NCBI RefSeq assembly: GCF_000721105.1
Contig: NZ_JOEV01000004.1
Location: 62,001-126,000 of the forward strand
Origin: Streptomyces cellulosae
GTDB lineage: Bacteria > Actinomycetota > Actinomycetes > Streptomycetales > Streptomycetaceae
DNA length: 64,000 bases
Direction: 5' to 3'
In this document: positions 26,015-34,545 of the stretch, one piece after another
Position numbering within the stretch: the stretch's first letter is position 1
How the letters are laid out: the number at the start of each line of letters is the position of its first letter
Notes under the pieces: model-generated
What the model saw: only the letters and a program-made list of their open reading frames with translations
What the model was told of the DNA's origin: nothing
Databases searched by the model: none
Translations under genes and position numbers: made by a program

Positions 26015-28957
26015 TCACTCCTCGTCGCGCAGCCGGGCCGCCAGCGAGATCAGCGGCTCGGTCTCCTCGGTGTGGCCCAAGGCGGTCAGGCGGGAGACCG
26101 CCGTGTCGAGACGGGTGAGGGCGGGAGCGGGGCGTTCCAGGTAGATGCCCTCCACGGCACCGGCGAGGCGGACGCACTCGGCCCACTCGCCGGCGCGGTC
26201 GTCGTCCCTTCCCGGCTCGCCGAGCAGAGCGAGGGCCTTCTCCAGGGCGGCCAGGGCATCCTCGTACTCGCCCGCGTAGGCGTTGACCCGTCCGTGTTCG
26301 TAGGCCAGAGCGGTCTCCAGGGACCGGCCGTGCGCCTCGTGTGCGGCGGCGCGGGCCTCGTCGGCGATCCGGCCGGCGTCGGCGAGGAAGGCGAGGGCGT
26401 CGGCCAGGCCGTCAGGGCCCTGTTGCTGAGCCTGGAGACGGGCGAGTTCACGCAGGCAGTTGCTGAGCTGTTCGTAGCGCGGAGCCCGGGCGTGGGCGGC
26501 GAGCGCCTGCTCCGCTGCGTCGCGGGCCCGGCCGAACTCGCCGGACTCACCGAGGAGTACGGCCGTCTCCGCGGCGATCGAGGCGTGGCTTCCCGGGTCG
26601 TCGTCCCAGCCGGCCGACTCGGCCGCGAGGGCGACGAACTCCGCCGTGGCGGACTTGAGGTCCTCCCCCTCATGCAGCGCGCGGGCGCGGGTCAGGCGCA
26701 GCTGAGCGACGAGCCGGTCGTCCACCTCTCCGGCTGCGACGTCCGGTTCCGCCAGCAGGGAGTCGAGCAGAGCGATGCTGTCCTCGACGTGACCGAGGTC
26801 GAGGCTGAGCTGTGCCGCGTTGCTGTAGGAGCAGAAAGCGTCCGTCCGGCTGCCGCGGCGAAGCTCCAGTTCCGCGGAGCGCGTCAGGTGCGTGAGGGCC
26901 TCGTCGGGGCGGCCCAGGTGCATGCAGGCCTCCGCCAGATCACCGTGAAGGCGGGCGGTGTCGACCGTGTCGGCCGGCCAGTCGGCGGCCAGTCGCAGGC
27001 CCTCGCTGAGGTTCTGGTGGGCGGCCTCGGCGTCCCGGAGGCCGAGTTGGAGCCGGCCGCGCAGGCCGAGTGTGCGGGGCTGGTGCCAGGCGGGGCCGTG
27101 CGCCTTCAGCCGGTCGAGGATGGCGTCGATCTCGGTGACCGCCGCAGGCAGGTCGCCGGAGATGGCGTACGCGCTGGCCCGCAGCAGCAGGGCGCCGGAG
27201 ATCTGCCCGACGAGGTCGTGGCGGGTCGCGAACGCGTGCAGCACATCCACCTCGGCGAGGACCGGCGCGACGTGCTCCTCGCTGCCGGACGTCTGCAGGC
27301 GCAGGCCGAGCGCGGTGGCCCGCAGCCGCAGCAGGCGGGCCTCCTGGAACGGGGCGAGGCCGGGGGTCTCCTCGTGCAGGCGGACCATGGACGCGTGGGC
27401 GGCGGTCAGTGCGGCGGCCTTCGCCGCCGCTCCGTCGGTGCTCTGCGTGGGGATCTCGGCGGTGGCGAGCAGGGCACAGGCGCGGGCGAGCGCCGCGTGG
27501 CCCGGCGCTCCGGCGTCGTCGTACAGGGCCGCGGCCTCCTCGTGGAGGGCGGCGGCCTCGGCGTACTCGTCCTTCTCGCCCGCCCGGTTCGCCTCGTCGG
27601 CCAGCAGGTCCGCGCGCAGGTGGACGAGCGGGCCCACGGCCGGGTCGTCGGGGTGGGTGTAGCCGCGGGCGGCGACGAGCGTGCGCAGCCGCGCCCAGCA
27701 GGCCCGTGAGTCCGGGTGCCCCTGTTCGTCCAGCGCCCTTGCGTGCAGGATGAGTTCGGGCAGCGAGTCGGGGACGGCGGCGGCGTCTGTACGGGATGCG
27801 GGCGCGGCAACCGGTGCCGCCGGGGCCACGTCCTCGATGCTGCGGGTTCGCAGGGTCAGTTCCAGTGCGTCCAGGAGTGGGGCACGGTCGAGGCGGGCCT
27901 TGCGGCGGTCGGTGTGGGCCGCGGTGCCGTTGCGGGCGTCGAAGCGGGCGGCGAGGTCGTCGGCTCGGCCCCGCACCTCGGCGCGCAGGCCGGTCACCGT
28001 CCAGGTACGACCCGCGTACCCGGCGGCGGGCAGGTCACCGTGCCCGAGGAGCTCGACGCGCTGGAGGAGGACCTCCACGCCGGTGAGGAAGCCGAGCTGG
28101 TCCAGCGGCGAGTCGACCTCGTCGAACAGGCTCCGGTTCTCGGCGAGCAGTTCCAGGCCGCGAGCCTCGTTGCCGGTCAGCGCGCAGAACTCCAGGTGCC
28201 TGCCGACCTCCTGGGACATCGAGGGGTTGCGGCGGCTGCCGCGGTAGCCGGCGAGGTGCAGTTCGCGGGCCCGGTCGGTGCGGCCTGTGCGCAGCAGGGG
28301 CAGCAGCGCGTACGAGACGGAGCGAGCCGGCTCCTCCTGACAGGATTCCTTCCCGGCCAGGACGGGCTCCCAGGTGCGCAGCGCCCGCTCGTCGTCGCCC
28401 GCCGCGAGGTGGTAAAGGGCGCGCTCGCAGGTCTCGCAGGCCTCGCAGTCGCTGAGCCGGGTGCGGGTGCGGCCCGCCCACAGCTCGTAGGCGGCAGTGG
28501 TGTCCTCGCCGACGTGGGCGGCGACCTGGTACGCCTGTCCGTAGTAGGGCTGGAGGCCGAGGCCGGCCTTCTCGTACCGGTCGCGCATCTCCGTCAGCCA
28601 CTGGCGCAGGCTGACCAGCGGTATCTCGGGAAGCTGGCGCAGGGCGTGGGCCACCCACTTGAACCGCCAGAACAGCATGTGGCGCAGGCGCTCGTCGAAG
28701 ACGTCGGGCTGCTCGTCGAAGAGGGTGAGCAGGCGGGCGAAGACGACGGGCGACTTCCGGGGTTCGGAGCCGTAGGTGTACGCCTCCTGGAGTTCGAGGA
28801 GCGCGTGGACGAGGGGCACGGGTTCCGCGAACTGCTCGGCGGCGTCGACGAGTTCCTCGGCGGTGACGCTGCGGGTACGGCCGTAGGGGCGCCGGTCGTT
28901 CTCCTGGAGCGCCTGGTACAGCTCGTCTGTGCTCTGGGGGTGGGGTGCGGTCGGCAT
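26015..28957 (-). CDS. Large helical-repeat (TPR-like) protein, 980 aa, in HSP90 operon
   Basis: A 980-residue soluble protein made largely of TPR-like helical hairpins. Examples are AHQNLSEGLRLAADWPAD, LHGDLAEACMHLGRPDEALT and FCSYSNAAQLSLDLGHVEDS. A cysteine cluster C171-x2-C174-x2-C177 (DCEACETCE) sits in the N-terminal half and could bind metal or form disulfides. The start at ATG 28957 lies two bases after the HSP90 stop, with AAGGAC inside the HSP90 end, so the two are coupled. TPR proteins are classical HSP90 co-chaperones in eukaryotes; here a partner or client-recruiting role is inference. Much longer than usual bacterial TPR adaptors. Confidence 0.85.
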   Translation of the reverse strand: MPTAPHPQSTDELYQALQENDRRPYGRTRSVTAEELVDAAEQFAEPVPLVHALLELQEAYTYGSEPRKSPVVFARLLTLFDEQPDVFDERLRHMLFWRFKWVAHALRQLPEIPLVSLRQWLTEMRDRYEKAGLGLQPYYGQAYQVAAHVGEDTTAAYELWAGRTRTRLSDCEACETCERALYHLAAGDDERALRTWEPVLAGKESCQEEPARSVSYALLPLLRTGRTDRARELHLAGYRGSRRNPSMSQEVGRHLEFCALTGNEARGLELLAENRSLFDEVDSPLDQLGFLTGVEVLLQRVELLGHGDLPAAGYAGRTWTVTGLRAEVRGRADDLAARFDARNGTAAHTDRRKARLDRAPLLDALELTLRTRSIEDVAPAAPVAAPASRTDAAAVPDSLPELILHARALDEQGHPDSRACWARLRTLVAARGYTHPDDPAVGPLVHLRADLLADEANRAGEKDEYAEAAALHEEAAALYDDAGAPGHAALARACALLATAEIPTQSTDGAAAKAAALTAAHASMVRLHEETPGLAPFQEARLLRLRATALGLRLQTSGSEEHVAPVLAEVDVLHAFATRHDLVGQISGALLLRASAYAISGDLPAAVTEIDAILDRLKAHGPAWHQPRTLGLRGRLQLGLRDAEAAHQNLSEGLRLAADWPADTVDTARLHGDLAEACMHLGRPDEALTHLTRSAELELRRGSRTDAFCSYSNAAQLSLDLGHVEDSIALLDSLLAEPDVAAGEVDDRLVAQLRLTRARALHEGEDLKSATAEFVALAAESAGWDDDPGSHASIAAETAVLLGESGEFGRARDAAEQALAAHARAPRYEQLSNCLRELARLQAQQQGPDGLADALAFLADAGRIADEARAAAHEAHGRSLETALAYEHGRVNAYAGEYEDALAALEKALALLGEPGRDDDRAGEWAECVRLAGAVEGIYLERPAPALTRLDTAVSRLTALGHTEETEPLISLAARLRDEE

Positions 28958-28959
28958 CG

Positions 28960-30843
28960 TCAGCTGTCCTTGCGGAGGGCGTGGGCGAGAAGATCGAGGA
29001 AGGAGCGGTTGATGAGGCTCGATTCGGCGGGCCTGAGCGGACGCCGGGACAGCATCGCGGCCTGCCCGTAGAGGGCTTCGGCGCTGGTGCGGGCCAGCTC
29101 GGGCTCCTCGATGGTGACGGCGGTGCGGACCAGCGGGTTGAGCTGGTTGAGGATCAGCTGGGCCCGCGGGGCCTCCTGGCGCAGAGCGCCGAGGATGTCG
29201 CCCCACAGGCCGCCCTCCTGCTCACGGGCGAGCTGGGAGCGGGTGCGCTCGTGCCGCGCCTCGCGGCTGTCGACGAGGAGGGCGGGGGCGGAGGCGGGCT
29301 GGAAGGTGCGCAGCGCCACGTCGCAGTCGAAGACGGCGAGGGCGTCGCGGGCCAGGGCGAGGTAGGCCGCGGCGGCGAGTTCCGTCTCCCGGTCGACGGG
29401 GTCGAGGTGGGCGGTGAGGGTCGCCGGGTCGAGGTCGGCGACGCCGGCCTCGGGCCTGATCTCGGGCAGCCGGTGGACCAGTTCCCGGTCGTAGGTGTAG
29501 CCGCCGTTGACGACGCCGAGCCCGGCGGCCGAGGCGATCGCCGCGACCTGCCGGAACTCCTCCACGCTCGACGTCACGAGCACGGTGCGGTGGGTGCGCG
29601 CGAACTCGTCGAGGGTGGTGTGCCCGTCGGTGGTCTCGAACGGCAGCCAGGGCAGCAGCATGCGCAGGATCTCGTCGTCGTGCACCGCGAGCGACTTCAC
29701 GGCCAGGTGGTGGGCCTGGAGGAAGCGTGCGAGCAGGTCCGGGTCGCTGGCGGCGGCCCGGGCGATCCACGCGCGCAGCCGCTCCGCGAGGGCGTCGCGG
29801 ACGGCGGCGAGAGTGTCGTCCTCGTACAGGGACTCGCGGGACGCCGTCGGGCGCAGGCTCTCGGCGTCGATGACGCAGCGGACGAAGAAGGCCCACTCGG
29901 GCAGGATCTCCTCGGCCCGCTCGGACAGCAGCATGCCCTTGACATGCACGCGGTGGCCGTGGCGGCGTCCGGCCGGCACCGCCTCGGGCAGCACGCACGC
30001 GATGCCCTTCAGGCCCACGGCCGGCAGGTCCAGTTCGATGGTGTCCAGCGGCGTGAAACCGAAGACGTCCGCGCCGTACGCGGCCAGCGCACGGGAACGG
30101 GCTCCCGGCGTGGGGTGGGTACGCGCCCAGGGTGCGGGCTCGGGGTTGACGGACGCGCCCGGGCCGCCCGTGCCGTCGTCGAAGGTCACCGGGTGGCGCA
30201 GCAGGGAGCCGAAGTGCCGGGCCAGCGCGTGCACCTGTGCCGGGGAGGTCCACTCGCCCGCGTCGACGCGCGGCGTCAGCGTGACGGTGGTACCGGGCCG
30301 GGGGCGGGCGGAGGCGGGCAGGACGCGGACGGTGTAGCTGCCGTCGCCGCGGCCCCGCCATTCCACGGCGGGGGCGTCGGGGGTGCGGGCGGAGCGGCTC
30401 AGGACGTGGATCTCGTCCGCGACCAGGAAGCAGGAGAGCAGACCGATTCCGAACTGGCCGATGAAGTCGCCTCGTTGCTCGGTGATCCTCCCCCAGCCTC
30501 GAATGGGCTCGTCCGGGGTGACCTCCGTGGCGCGCTTGCTGCTGCGGCCGATCGTGGCGAGGAAGGCGTGCACATCGGCCTCGGTGAGACCGACTCCGTC
30601 GTCCTCGACGCGTACCACCGAACCGTTGGCGTACAGGCGGATACCGAAGGCGTCGGCGGGCGCGGGCGGTTCGAGGGCGTGCCGGGCGGTCAGTGCGTCC
30701 ACCGCGTTCTGCAGGAGTTCGCGCAGGTAGACACGGGGGCTGGAGTAGAGGTGGTGGGAGAGGAGGTCGACGAGGCCGCGCAGATCCACCTGGAAGGTGC
30801 GGTCCGCGTCGGCCGGGGTGGCGGCGGTTTCGGGCAGAGTCAT
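28960..30843 (-). CDS. htpG: HSP90-family molecular chaperone
   Basis: A 627-residue GHKL ATPase of the HSP90/HtpG family. The N-terminal domain has YLRELLQNAVDALT (N-box), VEDDGVGLTEADV (ATP-binding DxGxG) and FIGQFGIGLLSCFLVADEI (lid glycine motif). The middle domain has FDDGTGG, LDTIELDLPAVGLKG and the arginine-containing FFVRCVIDAESLRPTASRE. It is shorter and more divergent at the C-terminus than E. coli HtpG but a complete chaperone. ATG 30843 is the start; no clear ribosome site is seen. It sits between the 328-residue protein gene (61 bases upstream) and the helical-repeat gene (2 bases downstream). Confidence 0.93.
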   Translation of the reverse strand: MTLPETAATPADADRTFQVDLRGLVDLLSHHLYSSPRVYLRELLQNAVDALTARHALEPPAPADAFGIRLYANGSVVRVEDDGVGLTEADVHAFLATIGRSSKRATEVTPDEPIRGWGRITEQRGDFIGQFGIGLLSCFLVADEIHVLSRSARTPDAPAVEWRGRGDGSYTVRVLPASARPRPGTTVTLTPRVDAGEWTSPAQVHALARHFGSLLRHPVTFDDGTGGPGASVNPEPAPWARTHPTPGARSRALAAYGADVFGFTPLDTIELDLPAVGLKGIACVLPEAVPAGRRHGHRVHVKGMLLSERAEEILPEWAFFVRCVIDAESLRPTASRESLYEDDTLAAVRDALAERLRAWIARAAASDPDLLARFLQAHHLAVKSLAVHDDEILRMLLPWLPFETTDGHTTLDEFARTHRTVLVTSSVEEFRQVAAIASAAGLGVVNGGYTYDRELVHRLPEIRPEAGVADLDPATLTAHLDPVDRETELAAAAYLALARDALAVFDCDVALRTFQPASAPALLVDSREARHERTRSQLAREQEGGLWGDILGALRQEAPRAQLILNQLNPLVRTAVTIEEPELARTSAEALYGQAAMLSRRPLRPAESSLINRSFLDLLAHALRKDS

Positions 30844-30904
30844 CGGGCAGTCCGGTGTGGGAGAGGCAGGAGATGCCGGGCGGTATCGGGACCAGCGGGC
30901 GCGC

Positions 30905-31891
30905 TCAAGCGCGGCGGTGGTGGCGGGCGAACTGCTTCTCGGGATCCGCGAAGTAGGTCCAGGGCCACTTGGTGTAGGCACCGTCCAGCGTCTGGAAGAC
31001 ACGCCGGACCGTGTGCCGCTCACCGGCCAGCGACAGGGCCATGGCGAACATGTTGAAGTCGTGCTGCCAGCCCGGGCGCCACGCGTAGGCGGGGTGCAGG
31101 ATGCTGTGGTCCGCTGCTTCCCGCAACTGCGCCCGGATCTCCTCGGTTTCGAGGTAGTCCCCACGCTCCGACTCGACCCACTCCTCGATGTGGGCCATGG
31201 CGATCACGCAGCCGAGACGGTGCCCCTGCGGGGCGCGGGCAGCCGCTTCCTGGGCGAACCTCAGGGCCTGCCCCGGCTCGCCGCCCCAGCGGGGCTGCAA
31301 CTGCGACAGCCACTCGAGGTGGGTCTCCAGGTCGAGTGGGTCACGGCGCAGAGCGGCGTCGCGCCGGGTCTCGTTGACGGCGGTGCCCAGCGACATACCG
31401 CGTCCGGAGGTGAGCAGGCGGCGCCACGGAGTGACCCATTCCGGCTGCAACTCGGCGGCCTGGAGGAGCTGTTCCTCGGCGATCTCGAGCCGCTCGTGGA
31501 AGACCCGCCACTGCTCCTGCGTAACGTTCACGGCACGCTGGGCGGTGCGCGCCTCCCAGCCCCACATGATGTGACGCGCCCCGGATATCAGCAGGGCCGT
31601 CGCCCGGTGCTCCTTGTCCTCCTCCACGGCCCGGCCGATCCAGTCCTGCACGCCGTCCAAGTCGGCCAGCTCGCCGAGAACCTGGTGGTCGCGGCCGAGG
31701 TCGAAGGGAGCCAGCGCCGCCTTGACCGCCTCCCAGTCACCCGCGTCGGCCGCCTCGACCAGCGCGAGCACCCGCGCGTCTCCGAGTGCGCGCAGCGTGT
31801 ACACGCCGTTCTTCTGCCTGCGCGGGACGGGAAGGGCGTGCGGATCCGCCTCCGGTCTCTCCGCACCCCTGCCGAACAGCTTGCCGAACAT
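30905..31891 (-). CDS. Hypothetical 328-aa helical protein, first gene of HSP90 operon
   Basis: A soluble, mostly alpha-helical protein of about 328 residues; the start is ATG 31891 (MFGKLFGR), since the longer frame to 32119 has no coding character. Segments such as LALVEAADAGDWEAVKAALAP, FHERLEIAEEQLLQAAELQP and ALRFAQEAAARAPQGHRLGC resemble TPR-like helix pairs, and the family has conserved WVTPWRRLLTSGRGM and Trp-rich C-terminal WPWTYFADPE. I do not know its function. Its place 61 bases before the HSP90 gene suggests it works with the chaperone. Confidence 0.8.
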   Translation of the reverse strand: MFGKLFGRGAERPEADPHALPVPRRQKNGVYTLRALGDARVLALVEAADAGDWEAVKAALAPFDLGRDHQVLGELADLDGVQDWIGRAVEEDKEHRATALLISGARHIMWGWEARTAQRAVNVTQEQWRVFHERLEIAEEQLLQAAELQPEWVTPWRRLLTSGRGMSLGTAVNETRRDAALRRDPLDLETHLEWLSQLQPRWGGEPGQALRFAQEAAARAPQGHRLGCVIAMAHIEEWVESERGDYLETEEIRAQLREAADHSILHPAYAWRPGWQHDFNMFAMALSLAGERHTVRRVFQTLDGAYTKWPWTYFADPEKQFARHHRRA

Positions 31892-32241
31892 GCCGCGCCC
31901 TCCCCTGGTCCCGCGTGATCGTCTGGGGCAGCATAAACGGCCCCACCGACAGCGCTTCCACAGGGTTTTCACCGGAGCTTCACCGGCACGGACCGGGTCC
32001 CGCCCTCCCGCCGTCCCGGTCCACGCCGGCACCTCTTGGACTCCGGCTGCTTCCTCATTCCCGTGATCAGGTCTCCGCGCTCGGAAGGAGTGACCGCACT
32101 GGTCCGCGCCTGCTCTCAAGGGATGCAGTGTGGCCGGACTCTTCCTGACGCATCATCAAAGGCACTGCGGCCGACCTGAGTTCGGACCCGGCAGGCTGCC
32201 GTCTAGGACACCGCCGGCTTCCAGGCGCGCCGGCCTGGCGC
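31892..32241. other. Intergenic stretch upstream of the HSP90 operon
   Basis: 350 bases with no supported gene. It must hold the promoter of the minus-strand HSP90 operon at its left part. A short stem ccaggc-gcgccg-gcctgg at 32221-32238, just after the tautomerase stop, may terminate that gene. No HrcA-type CIRCE-like inverted repeat is visible near the operon start. Confidence 0.5.
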
Positions 32242-32457
32242 TCAGGCCTCGGGGGATTGCTCGAGCATCGCGAGGGTCAGGACGTCGCCGCCGATGCCCC
32301 AGCCGCCGTCGGTGACCTCCTCGACGAGGACCATGGTGTTGGCGCGGGCCCGTTCGCCGTAGATCTCCACGTAGAGCTCGGTGGTCCGGGTGACGATCTC
32401 CTCCTTCTGCTTCTCGTCGAGGGTGCCGGCAGGGACCTTGAAGTTGGCGAACGGCAT
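32242..32457 (-). CDS. 4-oxalocrotonate tautomerase-family enzyme
   Basis: A 71-residue tautomerase: the protein begins Met-Pro, so removal of Met exposes the catalytic Pro-1. PFANFKVPAGTLDEKQKEEI and VLVEEVTDGGWGIGGDVLTL match the small 4-oxalocrotonate tautomerase/MIF superfamily monomers that form hexamers. It catalyses enol-keto isomerisation of an unknown substrate. It lies 185 bases after the SDR gene on the same strand and may be controlled with it by the divergent XRE regulator. Confidence 0.9.
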   Translation of the reverse strand: MPFANFKVPAGTLDEKQKEEIVTRTTELYVEIYGERARANTMVLVEEVTDGGWGIGGDVLTLAMLEQSPEA

Positions 32458-32642
32458 GGTGGTTTCCTTTTCTGTGGTGGGTCGGTCGCAGGGTGCTGCC
32501 CGCGGTGGGCAGGTGGTCCAGTCCGATGCGAAGGTGCCGGAACTCGGTTCTCGGTGGTTCTCGGCGCCATGGCTGACGGGTCGTCCACTGCGGGTGGGCG
32601 GGGAGTGATGCGGACTCCGGACGGCACAGGCGCCGCGGTGGG

Positions 32643-33431
32643 TCAGACGATGCCGCCGTTGGCGCGGATGACCTGGCCGTTGACCCAGTGGCCGGCGGGT
32701 GAGGCGAGGAAGGCGACGACCTCGGCGATGTCGGCGGGGGTGCCGAGGCGCTCCAGAGGGGGCTGGGCGGCCAGGCGGGCGACGGTCTCCTCGTCCTTGC
32801 CCTCGAGGAACAGATCGGTGGCGGTGGGGCCGGGGGCGACGGCGTTGACGGTGACGTCCCGGCCGCGCAGTTCCCGGGCGAGGATCATGGTGAGCGCCTC
32901 GACGGCACCCTTGCTCGCGCTGTAGGCGCCGTAGCCGGGAAAGGCCAGGCCCACCACGGACGTGGAGAAGGTGACCATCGCACCGCCGCTGCGGATCTTC
33001 CGGGCGGTCTGCCGGGCGACGACGAAGCTCCCGCGGATGTTGGTGCGGTGGACCTCGTCCAGCTTCGCCAGGTCCAGGTCGGCGACCGGGGCCAGGTACA
33101 GCCGGCCGGCCGCGTGGACGACCACGTCCACGCCGCCGAACTCGGACTCGGCGGTGTCGAACAGTGCGGCCACCTGCTGCTCGTCGGCGACGTCGGCCTG
33201 GACGGCGATGGCCCGGCCGCCGGCGGCGATGACCTCCTTGACGGCGGCCTCGGCCAGATCACGGCTGCCCGCGTAGCCGACCACGACGGCGTACCCGTCG
33301 GCGGCGAGCCGGTTCACGGTCTCGCGGCCGATGCCCCGGGAGCCTCCGGTGACGAGGGCGACGCGGGGCCGGCCCGGAGGCTGGTCGGGCGCGGAGGGGC
33401 TCGCCGCGCTCTCTTGGTTCGAGGTCGACAT
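32643..33431 (-). CDS. SDR family oxidoreductase
   Basis: A 262-residue classical short-chain dehydrogenase. Cofactor motif TGGSRGIG, VDVVVHAAG for the NAG motif, catalytic Ser near SGGAMVTFSTSVV, and YSASK for the Tyr-x3-Lys pair. It probably uses NADP(H) to reduce a carbonyl or oxidise an alcohol; the substrate is unknown. It is divergent from the XRE regulator at 33620, an arrangement typical of a repressor with its target gene. Confidence 0.92.
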   Translation of the reverse strand: MSTSNQESAASPSAPDQPPGRPRVALVTGGSRGIGRETVNRLAADGYAVVVGYAGSRDLAEAAVKEVIAAGGRAIAVQADVADEQQVAALFDTAESEFGGVDVVVHAAGRLYLAPVADLDLAKLDEVHRTNIRGSFVVARQTARKIRSGGAMVTFSTSVVGLAFPGYGAYSASKGAVEALTMILARELRGRDVTVNAVAPGPTATDLFLEGKDEETVARLAAQPPLERLGTPADIAEVVAFLASPAGHWVNGQVIRANGGIV

Positions 33432-33556
33432 GATGACTCCTGCGAGAGGTACCGGACACGAAGTGCCACAACAGGTGGATCGCGACGGGGCGTCGGTGCT
33501 GTCGTCACCGGCTGAGCCCCGCCTGCCTCTCCAGCGTGGCCCGGTGCTGCCGCACC

Positions 33557-33597
33557 AGCCAGGGCTGTCTCCACCCAGGGGTTGTCACCCCCTGGCT
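33557..33597. promoter_or_regulatory. Nested inverted repeats, candidate operator of the XRE regulator
   Basis: Between the divergent SDR and XRE genes an outer inverted repeat agccaggg (33557-33564) and ccctggct (33590-33597) encloses a second one, ccagggg (33575-33581) and cccctgg (33589-33595). The arms share the ccaggg core, so three half sites are present. Binding by the adjacent regulator is inference from position. Confidence 0.5.
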
Positions 33598-33619
33598 CAG
33601 GACACCCGGACAGGTGACG

Positions 33620-34483
33620 ATGAGGAGCGTGAACCACTCCGAACTCGCCGCGTTCCTGAAGTCCCGCCGCGCCCGCGTCCGCCCGTCCGACGTCGGCCTG
33701 CCCACCGGTCCGCGGCGCCGGGTGCCCGGACTGCGACGCGAGGAGGTCTCCCAGCTGGCGGGCCTGTCCGCCGACTACTACACGGAGCTGGAACGGGGAC
33801 GTGGCACCCAGCCCTCGGCTCAGGTGCTGGCCGCGCTGGCCCGGGCGCTGCGCCTGAACGGCGACGAACGCGACCACTTGTTCCATCTCGCCGGCCGTCG
33901 CGTCCCCCCGGCCGCGCACGGCCCGACGGCGCATGTGCAGCCGGCCCTGCTCGGCCTGCTGGACCAGCTCACCACCACTCCCGCCCAGGTCATCACCGAC
34001 CTGCACGAAACCCTGGTCCAGAACCGGCTGGCCGCCGCGCTCGTCGGCCGGCCCCCGGCGGTGCGCGGCCCCGAAGCAAGCTTCGTCCACCGTTGGTTCA
34101 CCGATCCCGGCGCCCGGGCTCTCTACCCGGCCGAGGACCACCCCCACCACTCGCGGGTCTTCGTCGCCGACCTTCAGGCGGTCGCCGCACGGCGCGACAG
34201 CGACACCGAGGTGCGCGAGATGGTGGCCACGCTACGACGACGCAACCAGGAGTTCGCCGACCTGTGGGACACCCACGATGTCGGCCTGAGACGGACCGAC
34301 CACAAACGCATCGTGCACGCTGCCCTGGGCGTCATCGAGCTGGACTGCCACAGCCTGTTCAGCGAGGACGGACGCCAGCGTCTGCTGTGGTTCAGCGCCC
34401 CACCCGGCACCGAAGGCGCCGCTCAGCTGCAACTTCTCTCCGTGATCGGCACCCAGGACATGACTGCCGGCGTTCAGAAGTGA
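33620..34483 (+). CDS. XRE-family regulator with MmyB-like ligand-binding domain
   Basis: About 287 residues. The N-terminal HTH (ELAAFLKSRRARVRPSDVGL, then RVPGLRREEVSQLAGLSADY and ELERGRGTQPSAQVLAAL) and the C-terminal PAS-like part (PAQVITDLHETLVQNRLAAA, VGLRRTDHKRIVHAALG, DCHSLFSEDGRQRLLWF) define the MmyB/helix-turn-helix family common in Streptomyces. These usually repress or activate an adjacent dehydrogenase gene, here the divergent SDR. Two starts are possible, ATG 33620 and GTG 33629, neither with an ideal ribosome-site spacing. Confidence 0.9.
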   Translation: MRSVNHSELAAFLKSRRARVRPSDVGLPTGPRRRVPGLRREEVSQLAGLSADYYTELERGRGTQPSAQVLAALARALRLNGDERDHLFHLAGRRVPPAAHGPTAHVQPALLGLLDQLTTTPAQVITDLHETLVQNRLAAALVGRPPAVRGPEASFVHRWFTDPGARALYPAEDHPHHSRVFVADLQAVAARRDSDTEVREMVATLRRRNQEFADLWDTHDVGLRRTDHKRIVHAALGVIELDCHSLFSEDGRQRLLWFSAPPGTEGAAQLQLLSVIGTQDMTAGVQK

Positions 34484-34545
34484 CTGCGGCCCTTCCGACC
34501 GGCCCGACCCGGCGCGGCGCGCCGCGTCGGTTCGCCGCGCAACCG

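Noticed and set aside
28945..31056. 703-codon plus-strand frame
   Set aside because: Antisense to the HSP90 gene; Gly/Val-rich composition typical of complementary-strand frames in high-GC DNA, and no ribosome site.
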